From positions 1 through 7,851 of the forward strand of contig PWNY01000119.1 in the NCBI GenBank assembly GCA_003557805.1: DNA of 7,851 nucleotides, written 5' to 3'. This document shows, in pieces, positions 1 through 4,977 of the stretch. Origin of the DNA: Bacteroidales bacterium. Its GTDB lineage: Bacteria; Bacteroidota; Bacteroidia; Bacteroidales; UBA7960. Within the stretch, counting starts at the first letter, position 1. The number at the start of each line of letters is the position of its first letter. The notes below the pieces were generated by a model, which was given only the letters and a program-made list of their open reading frames with translations, made no database searches and was not told where the DNA came from. The translations under genes and the position numbers were made by a program.

Positions 1-467
1 CTGAAGACAAGGTGTATGACATAGACCTTAAATACATTACAAGCCGGGGACGGTGGTATTTCTTTTCCTGGAAGGGAGATGTGCAAAAATCAGGAGGTGT
101 TGCCACCAATATAGGCATCCACTTTTTTGACATGCTTGGCTGGATATTTGGCAACTTCAGGGATCTTGAGGTAAGCGAGAACAGTCACGACAGTGCCAGG
201 GGAACCCTGGTGTTTGACAGGGCCAGGGTCAGCTGGTTTTTAAGTGTCAACGAAAAGGATCTGCCCAAACAGGCCATTGAGGAGGGAAAAAGAACCTTCC
301 GCAGTATTACAATAGAGGGTGAAGAGGTTGAGTTCAGTGATGGTTTTACGGACCTGCATACAGAGAGCTACCGCGAAATACTCGCAGGCAGGGGGTTCAG
401 GGTGAGTGAGTCAAGGCCCAGTGTGGAGATCGCCCAGAGGATAAGAAGCAGTATGAAGCAGATATAA
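1..467 (+). CDS. UDP-N-acetyl-2-amino-2-deoxyglucuronate dehydrogenase, WbpB/WlbA type (3' part)
   Basis: This is the C-terminal 154 or so residues of a Gfo/Idh/MocA-family NAD(P)-dependent sugar-nucleotide dehydrogenase. The gene is cut by the window edge. Its reading frame (codons from position 3) is open to position 1, so the GTG at 12 is internal and not a start. The N-terminal Rossmann domain lies outside. What remains is the substrate-binding alpha/beta domain, with the blocks YITSRGRWYF, SWKGD, KSGG and TNIGIHFFDM that I recognise from WbpB/WlbA proteins. The conserved His of the last block is at 120-122. WbpB/WlbA enzymes oxidise C3 of UDP-GlcNAcA on the way to diacetamido-uronic acids, working with a WbpE-type aminotransferase and a WbpD-type acetyltransferase. 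Those partners are not in view. The stop is TAA at 465-467, and the next gene starts 35 nt later. Subfamily assignment is by motif memory; the broader oxidoreductase family is very likely. Confidence 0.85.
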   Translation, partial: EDKVYDIDLKYITSRGRWYFFSWKGDVQKSGGVATNIGIHFFDMLGWIFGNFRDLEVSENSHDSARGTLVFDRARVSWFLSVNEKDLPKQAIEEGKRTFRSITIEGEEVEFSDGFTDLHTESYREILAGRGFRVSESRPSVEIAQRIRSSMKQI

Positions 468-502
468 AAAATCAAATTAGTTTTAAGTCATCCAATAGCA
501 CA

Positions 503-1549
503 ATGAGTAAAATACTGATAACCGGAAGTGCGGGTTTTATTGGGTTCCACCTGGCAGAAAGACTGGCCCGGGAGGGAAAGAGTGTTGTGGGAATTGACAA
601 TATAAATGATTATTACGATACCGGTCTAAAGCTGAACCGGCTAAAAGAATCTGGCATTACCGTAAACAATGGCGGGATTGTGCAAAGCTCAAAGCACAGC
701 AGTTACAGGTTTCAAAAGCTTGACCTGGCCGATCAGAAGGGTATAACAAAGCTGTTTGAAACAGAAAGGTTTGATTATGTGGTGCACCTGGCGGCACAGG
801 CAGGGGTACGTTATTCCCTAACCCATCCCCATAAATACATCGAGGCCAATATATCCGGGTTTCTGAACATACTGGAAAGTTGCAGGAAGTTCCCGGTAAA
901 GCACCTTGTATACGCTTCCTCAAGTTCAGTATACGGAAAGAACACGAAAATGCCCTTTTCTGTAAGCGACAATGTTGACCATCCAGTTTCACTTTATGCG
1001 GCAAGCAAGAAGAGCAACGAACTGATGGCACATACATACAGCCACCTTTTTAACATTCCTGCAACCGGGCTTCGGTTTTTTACGGTTTACGGACCCTGGG
1101 GCAGACCCGACATGGCCCTTTTTATCTTTACTCGGGCTATCCTTGAAGGGCAGCCAATTCAGGTGTTTAACAACGGCAATATGAAAAGGGACTTTACCTA
1201 TATTGACGATATCGTTGAAGGGATATCAAGGATAGTATCCATTCCTGCAGGACCAGACCCGCAGTGGAACGGAAACAGCCCCGACCCTTCCGGCAGTGAC
1301 GTTCCCCACAGGGTTTACAACATTGGCAAAGGAAAACCTGTAGGCCTGATGGATTTTATTCAGGCCCTTGAAGAGACCATCGGTAAAAAGGCCAAAAAAG
1401 AGATGCAGCCCATGCAGGCAGGAGATGTTCCCGCTACCTGGGCAGACACAACGGCCCTTGAGAAAGACACAGGCTACCGGCCCTCAACAGATATCAGGGA
1501 GGGCATAAAGAGGTTCGTTGAGTGGTATAAATCATACTTTGGCTATTAG
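503..1549 (+). CDS. UDP-glucuronate 4-epimerase (NAD-dependent epimerase/dehydratase, extended SDR)
   Basis: A complete protein of 348 residues, the usual length for this family. It interconverts UDP-glucuronate and UDP-galacturonate in the cytoplasm using bound NAD. The N-terminal Rossmann fold shows GSAGFIG at residues 8-14 and Asp32 at the end of strand 2, where the NAD ribose binds. The catalytic set follows: Ser140/141 in ASSSSVYG, then Tyr165 and Lys169 in YAASK. The blocks DNINDYYD (32-39), HLAAQAGVRYS (95-105) and FFTVYGPWGRPDMA are typical of UDP-GlcA 4-epimerases rather than GalE, and so is the RDFTYIDDIV block. The ATG at 503 places the glycine motif at the expected distance. There is no clear Shine-Dalgarno sequence. 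The gene pairs logically with the UDP-glucose dehydrogenase gene downstream, which makes its substrate, but about 1 kb of non-coding or decayed DNA separates them. A 4-epimerase acting on a related UDP-uronic acid is the main alternative. Confidence 0.92.
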   Translation: MSKILITGSAGFIGFHLAERLAREGKSVVGIDNINDYYDTGLKLNRLKESGITVNNGGIVQSSKHSSYRFQKLDLADQKGITKLFETERFDYVVHLAAQAGVRYSLTHPHKYIEANISGFLNILESCRKFPVKHLVYASSSSVYGKNTKMPFSVSDNVDHPVSLYAASKKSNELMAHTYSHLFNIPATGLRFFTVYGPWGRPDMALFIFTRAILEGQPIQVFNNGNMKRDFTYIDDIVEGISRIVSIPAGPDPQWNGNSPDPSGSDVPHRVYNIGKGKPVGLMDFIQALEETIGKKAKKEMQPMQAGDVPATWADTTALEKDTGYRPSTDIREGIKRFVEWYKSYFGY

Positions 1550-1560
1550 CCAACAATAGC
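1542..1560 (+). repeat. Small inverted repeat over the epimerase stop codon
   Basis: GCTATT (1542-1547) and AATAGC (1555-1560) form a perfect 6-bp stem with a 7-nt loop spanning the TAG stop of the epimerase gene. No run of T follows, so a standard intrinsic terminator is not supported. It could stabilise the 3' end of the transcript, or it could be chance. Confidence 0.25.
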
Positions 1561-1702
1561 GGGGCCTGGTAGTAGTTTTACGTTAGCTGCTCCGCGTGGG
1601 CTTTTGGGGCGGCAGACAGTGACGCAACCCGAATATCCGGAGTCTTTCTGATATCCTTTCTCCCGGCAGCTGATCTCTGACAAACTGAGGGAAGTTCAGT
1701 AA
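1561..1702. other. Intergenic stretch with no recognisable content
   Basis: All three forward frames carry stops here. I see no RNA gene, insertion-sequence end or promoter that I can support. Short open pieces in the forward frames do not resemble a family I know. This may be the most decayed part of the broken gene that becomes legible further on, but nothing in the translation shows that directly. Confidence 0.4.
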
Positions 1703-2346
1703 ACCAGGCGTTTTCTTAGTGTGAGGCTGCAATACCTGTTTGATATTTAACTGGACGATTATGAAGTATAGTACCGTGACACTGGCGGAGTTCTTCTCAG
1801 GCCCGACGAGTGTTAGATGATAGCAGGCACAACTTCAACAGCATTTAGCGTGGCTTCAGGCTAAGTAACTGGCATGTCAGGAATATTTCATTAGCATCCG
1901 AATATACATATACCACCCCGAAAACATTCCAGCATCACATACCGGTTATAACTTAAAGAGCATTACGGTTATTACCCGGGGCACTTACTTACAACGCAAA
2001 CGAACTTTTCCTGGCCTCAGATACAAGGCCATGGAGGGGGTTGTGGCTAACCCTTTCATTTACAGACGCACAAAAAACCAGTATACAGTCCTTTGAGTTT
2101 GGTGAGGGGCCGTCTGACCAGGGAAGTGTAATGGAAGACATAGTATGGCGAAACACTACACTGTCCTTTCAGGCCAGTTATTCACTATCCAGCAATATTA
2201 GCCTCTCTGCAAGGTACAGACACATGAACATACGAGGGCTTGATGTTGATGGTGTTACCGCGCAGGAGTATCTGGATGTGTTCACTCCGTCAATGCACCA
2301 CGGGAAAACCCTTGGCCTTGACCCTGGGCTCCGGATTGGTTTTTGA
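1703..2346 (+). pseudogene. Decayed C-terminal half of an outer-membrane beta-barrel, Wzi-like capsule-assembly protein
   Basis: No single frame is open, but consecutive protein-like pieces follow each other through shifting frames. Frame 2 gives VRLQYLF (1721-1741). Frame 3 gives VTLAEFF (1776-1796). Frame 1 then gives DDSRHNFNSI, a TAG stop at 1846, RGFRLSNWHVRNISLASEY, and TYTTPKTFQHHIPVIT up to a TAA at 1954. Frame 2 continues with KEHYGYYPGH (1955-1984). Frame 1 resumes with NANELFLASDTRPWRG and runs to TGA at 2344. From 1957 frame 1 is open for about 130 codons and ends in a terminal Phe, a common last residue of outer-membrane barrels. The alternating hydrophobic and polar strands also fit a barrel. 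The order EYT..P, H..P...Y, GH, NA.ELFL, RP.RG matches my memory of Bacteroidota Wzi-like proteins, which act at the outer membrane in capsule or exopolysaccharide assembly. The N-terminal half is missing. The barrel remnant is fairly clear; the Wzi label is tentative. A TTG-started small protein from 2041 is less likely. Confidence 0.55.
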
Positions 2347-2386
2347 CATGTGGTATTCAACCGTAAAATAAATAAAAGGGACTGTA

Positions 2387-2415
2387 AATAAAATCAGTAA
2401 TTTTATTAACTGATT
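2387..2415 (+). repeat. Two overlapping AT-rich inverted repeats
   Basis: AATAAAAT (2387-2394) pairs perfectly with ATTTTATT (2400-2407) around a 5-nt loop. Overlapping it, AATCAGT (2392-2398) pairs with ACTGATT (2409-2415). The two stems share bases and exclude each other. They lie 40 nt after the pseudogene stop. They may be the remains of its terminator, a mobile-element end, or chance in AT-rich DNA. No GC-rich stem with a T run is present. Confidence 0.3.
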
Positions 2416-2490
2416 AGTTTGGTTCAAGTCCGTTTGTTTTGCCAAAGCCCGACAAAATATTATCGATAAAGCAGTAATTTTTCCCTATTG

Positions 2491-2522
2491 TTTGCAAAGT
2501 GCATTTGTTATTGATAGTTTTG
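2491..2522 (+). promoter_or_regulatory. Bacteroidota-type sigma-ABfr promoter for ugd
   Basis: TTTG at 2491-2494 is followed after 20 nt by TAGTTTTG at 2515-2522. This matches the Bacteroidota -33 TTTG and -7 TAnnTTTG boxes at an accepted spacing. Transcription would begin near 2527-2530 and give a leader of about 85 nt before the ATG at 2614. Its position after the decayed region and before a closely spaced run of genes suggests it drives ugd, cysD, cysNC and the ABC gene. The motif is short, so a chance match is possible. Confidence 0.5.
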
Positions 2523-2540
2523 TCTGCGGCAATCTGCCAG

Positions 2541-2558
2541 GGTCGCAATTATGTGACC
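2541..2558 (+). repeat. Imperfect palindrome in the ugd leader
   Basis: GGTCGCAATTATGTGACC reads GGTC.CA inward from the left and matches TG.GACC from the right, with one mismatched position per arm. It begins about 12-15 nt after the predicted transcription start, so it could act as an operator or as a hairpin in the leader RNA. A smaller GGC-GAA-GCC hairpin follows at 2564-2572. Neither resembles a riboswitch I know. Confidence 0.3.
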
Positions 2559-2613
2559 GAAAGGGCGAAGCCGTTGTTTTTGGAAGTGAAAACCAAACAA
2601 TAAAACTGTAATA

Positions 2614-4029
2614 ATGAAAGAGATAAAAACCATATGCTGTATCGGGGCCGGTTATGTTGGTGGGCCCACCATGGCCGTTTTTGCACTCAAGTGCCCGCAT
2701 ATAAGGATAATTGTAGTAGACAGCAACCCTGAAAAGATTGAGGCCTGGAACACGGATGAACTGCCCGTGTATGAACCCGGATTACTTGAAATTGTTAAAC
2801 AGGTCAGGGGTAAAAACCTCTTTTTCTCCACCGATATTGACAAGGCAATAGACCAGGCAGAAATGATCTTTATCTCTGTAAACACACCAACAAAAAATTA
2901 CGGTGTTGGAAAGGGAATGGCTGCTGACCTGAAGTATGTAGAACTGTGCACCAGGCAGATAGCAAGTATCGCAAAGGACGACAAGATAATCGTGGAAAAA
3001 TCCACCCTTCCCGTCAGGACAGCCGAGAGCATAAAGTCAATAATAAGCGGATGCTCCTCTGAATTTAAATTCCAGGTGCTCTCAAACCCCGAGTTTCTTG
3101 CTGAAGGAACAGCCATAAATGATCTTTTGTATGCCGACAGGGTGCTAATCGGAGGGGATCAGACTCCAGAGGGGCTTGAGGCAATTGAGGCACTAACCGC
3201 TATCTATGCTAACTGGATACCCAGGGAGCGCATTATTCAGACCAGGCTTTGGTCATCAGAGCTTAGCAAGCTAACCGCAAATGCATTTCTTGCACAGAGA
3301 GTTTCCTCAATAAATGCAATATCAGCCCTTTGCGAACGCACAGGTGCCGATGTTGATGAGGTTGCAAGGGCTGTTGGGATGGACAGCAGAATCGGGGCCA
3401 AGTTCCTGAAAGCATCTGTTGGTTTTGGGGGAAGCTGTTTTCAGAAAGATATCCTTAACCTTGTTTATCTTTGCAGGCATTTTGGTTTGCCAGAGGTTGC
3501 CGGGTATTGGGAACAGGTTATAAAGATGAATGATTATCAAAAGCACCGTTTTGCTCAAAAAGTTATCACAACCCTGTTCAATACCGTCTCGGATAAAAAG
3601 ATATGCATGCTTGGCTGGGCTTTCAAGAAAGACACCAATGACTCCAGGGAGTCGGCCGCAATATATGTAGCCGACGAGCTTATACAGGACCAGGCAGTGG
3701 TGCATGTCTATGATCCGAGGGTGAGTCCCGAAAGGATGTTTGACGATCTTATGTTCCTGCAAACCGTAAAGAACGGTAACGGGAACCACAAACTCAGTGA
3801 AAGTGAGATAAAGGAGAGGTTAATTGTCCATGATGATCCTTACAAGGCCCTAGAAGATGCTCACGCTACCATGGTGGTTACGGAGTGGGACGAGTTCAGG
3901 GATTATGACTGGGAGCGCATATATAAAAAAATGCTCAAGCCTGCATTTTTGTTTGACGGCAGGAACATCCTTGACGGTAAAAAGATGGAAGAGAAAGGAT
4001 TTAAGGTTTACCAGATTGGAAAGGGGTAA
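2614..4029 (+). CDS. ugd: UDP-glucose 6-dehydrogenase, long animal-like form
   Basis: A complete protein of 471 residues. It oxidises UDP-glucose to UDP-glucuronate with two NAD+ in the cytoplasm. The N-terminal NAD domain shows GAGYVGG at 11-17 and Asp36. FISVNTPT (86-93), EKST (128-131) and NPEFLAEG (158-165) follow, then the central helix block SSELSKLTANAFLAQR (214-229). The catalytic Cys275 lies in GFGGSCFQKD (270-279). The C-terminal UDP-binding domain has AFKKD (336-340) and FDGRN (448-451). The protein tracks animal UGDH almost block for block (for example CCIGAGYVGGPT, KNLFFST, YWEQVIKMNDYQ, KKMLKPAFLFDGR) and has the longer eukaryotic length instead of the roughly 390-440 residues of many bacterial Ugd proteins. 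The ATG at 2614 puts the glycine motif at the right place; no Shine-Dalgarno sequence is visible. It supplies the epimerase upstream. cysD follows 34 nt after its stop. Confidence 0.96.
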   Translation: MKEIKTICCIGAGYVGGPTMAVFALKCPHIRIIVVDSNPEKIEAWNTDELPVYEPGLLEIVKQVRGKNLFFSTDIDKAIDQAEMIFISVNTPTKNYGVGKGMAADLKYVELCTRQIASIAKDDKIIVEKSTLPVRTAESIKSIISGCSSEFKFQVLSNPEFLAEGTAINDLLYADRVLIGGDQTPEGLEAIEALTAIYANWIPRERIIQTRLWSSELSKLTANAFLAQRVSSINAISALCERTGADVDEVARAVGMDSRIGAKFLKASVGFGGSCFQKDILNLVYLCRHFGLPEVAGYWEQVIKMNDYQKHRFAQKVITTLFNTVSDKKICMLGWAFKKDTNDSRESAAIYVADELIQDQAVVHVYDPRVSPERMFDDLMFLQTVKNGNGNHKLSESEIKERLIVHDDPYKALEDAHATMVVTEWDEFRDYDWERIYKKMLKPAFLFDGRNILDGKKMEEKGFKVYQIGKG

Positions 4030-4063
4030 AATGTAAGCTGTATAAGCTTAACAATAAAAGAAT

Positions 4064-4963
4064 ATGGGTACTACTACACATCTGCGAACGCTGGAGAACG
4101 AGGCCATTTACGTAATGAGGGAGGTGGCCGCGCAATTTGAAAGGCCGGTTTTGCTCTTTTCGGGGGGCAAAGACTCAATAGTTATGGTGCACCTTGCACG
4201 CAAGGCTTTCTACCCGGCAAGATTTCCTTTCCCGCTTATGCATATAGATACCGGGCACAACTTCCCTGAAACCATTGAGTGCAGGGACTGGCTGGTTAGG
4301 GATACCGGGGCCAGGCTGATAGTAGGCAGCGTCCAGGAGTCAATAGACAACGGGCGTGTTAAGGATGAAACCGGCCCCGACGCAAGCCGCAACGCCCTTC
4401 AAACCGTAACCTTGTTAGATGCATTGAAGGAACACCGGGCGGATTGTGCATTGGGTGGAGGAAGACGCGATGAGGAAAAGGCGAGGGCAAAGGAGAGGTT
4501 CTTCTCGCACAGGGATGCATTCGGGCAATGGGACCCCAAAAACCAGAGGCCTGAACTCTGGAACCTTTACAATGGGCGTAAAAGCCCGGGAGAGCATTTC
4601 AGGGTCTTTCCCCTTAGCAACTGGACGGAGATGGACGTGTGGCAATATATTGCAAAAGAGAAAATAGCCATTCCTTCTCTTTATTTTTCTCACCGCAGGC
4701 CGGTTTTCCGCCGTAATGGTGTATTACTTGCCGACACCCCATTTGTTGAGCCACAACCGGGAGAAAAGGTGTTTGTAACAGATGTCAGGTTCCGGACAAT
4801 TGGAGATGCCACCTGTACAGGAGCTATTCTCTCAAAGGCATCCAACATGGAAGAGATCATTGCCGAAGTTGCGGCAGCCAGGGTAACCGAAAGGGGAAAC
4901 AGAAGCGACGATAAAAGAAGTGAAACGGCAATGGAAGACCGTAAAAGACAGGGCTACTTTTAA
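4064..4963 (+). CDS. cysD: Sulfate adenylyltransferase subunit 2 (ATP sulfurylase, PP-loop subunit)
   Basis: A complete protein of 299 residues, close to E. coli CysD (302). CysD forms APS and pyrophosphate from ATP and sulfate; GTP hydrolysis by the CysN partner drives the reaction. The PP-loop SGGKDS lies at 33-38, in LLFSGGKDSIVMVHLAR. IDTGHNFPET (61-70), GGGRRDEEKARAKERFFS (131-148), FPLSNWTEMDVWQYI (182-196) and the family's C-terminal EDRKRQGYF follow. The ATG at 4064 gives an N-terminus slightly shorter than in E. coli, directly ahead of the conserved LR.LENEAI helix; the preceding bases are A-rich without a Shine-Dalgarno sequence. It lies between ugd and cysNC, 34 and 14 nt away, so it very likely belongs to one operon with both. 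Its place among polysaccharide genes, without cysH, cysI or a sulfate transporter in view, suggests a role in making PAPS for sulfation. Confidence 0.96.
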   Translation: MGTTTHLRTLENEAIYVMREVAAQFERPVLLFSGGKDSIVMVHLARKAFYPARFPFPLMHIDTGHNFPETIECRDWLVRDTGARLIVGSVQESIDNGRVKDETGPDASRNALQTVTLLDALKEHRADCALGGGRRDEEKARAKERFFSHRDAFGQWDPKNQRPELWNLYNGRKSPGEHFRVFPLSNWTEMDVWQYIAKEKIAIPSLYFSHRRPVFRRNGVLLADTPFVEPQPGEKVFVTDVRFRTIGDATCTGAILSKASNMEEIIAEVAAARVTERGNRSDDKRSETAMEDRKRQGYF

Positions 4964-4977
4964 ACAATCTATCAGAA

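Noticed and set aside
657..1037. Open frame of 126 codons on the - strand inside the epimerase gene
   Set aside because: The + strand carries every epimerase motif through this stretch. The reverse translation is rich in Cys, Pro and Arg and resembles no family.
2421..2444. GGTTCAAGTCC followed by a GCCA-like end, resembling the T arm and 3' end of a tRNA
   Set aside because: Only about 3 bp of the T stem pair, the CCA is out of register, and no anticodon arm, D arm or matching acceptor strand lies upstream. It is not a tRNA gene, and there is no paired site to support an attachment site.
2460..2469. Perfect 10-bp palindrome TTATCGATAA
   Set aside because: It is short and AT-rich, occurs once in the window, and is not placed against a promoter box. 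It is too weak to call an operator.
3322..3789. Open frame of 155 codons on the - strand inside ugd
   Set aside because: It lies opposite the catalytic Cys block and the UDP-binding domain of Ugd, which explain the base pattern. The reverse product has no recognisable motif.
4035..4049. AAGCT/AGCTT inverted repeat between ugd and cysD
   Set aside because: A 5-bp stem without a T run does not support a terminator, and the 34-nt gap favours co-transcription.
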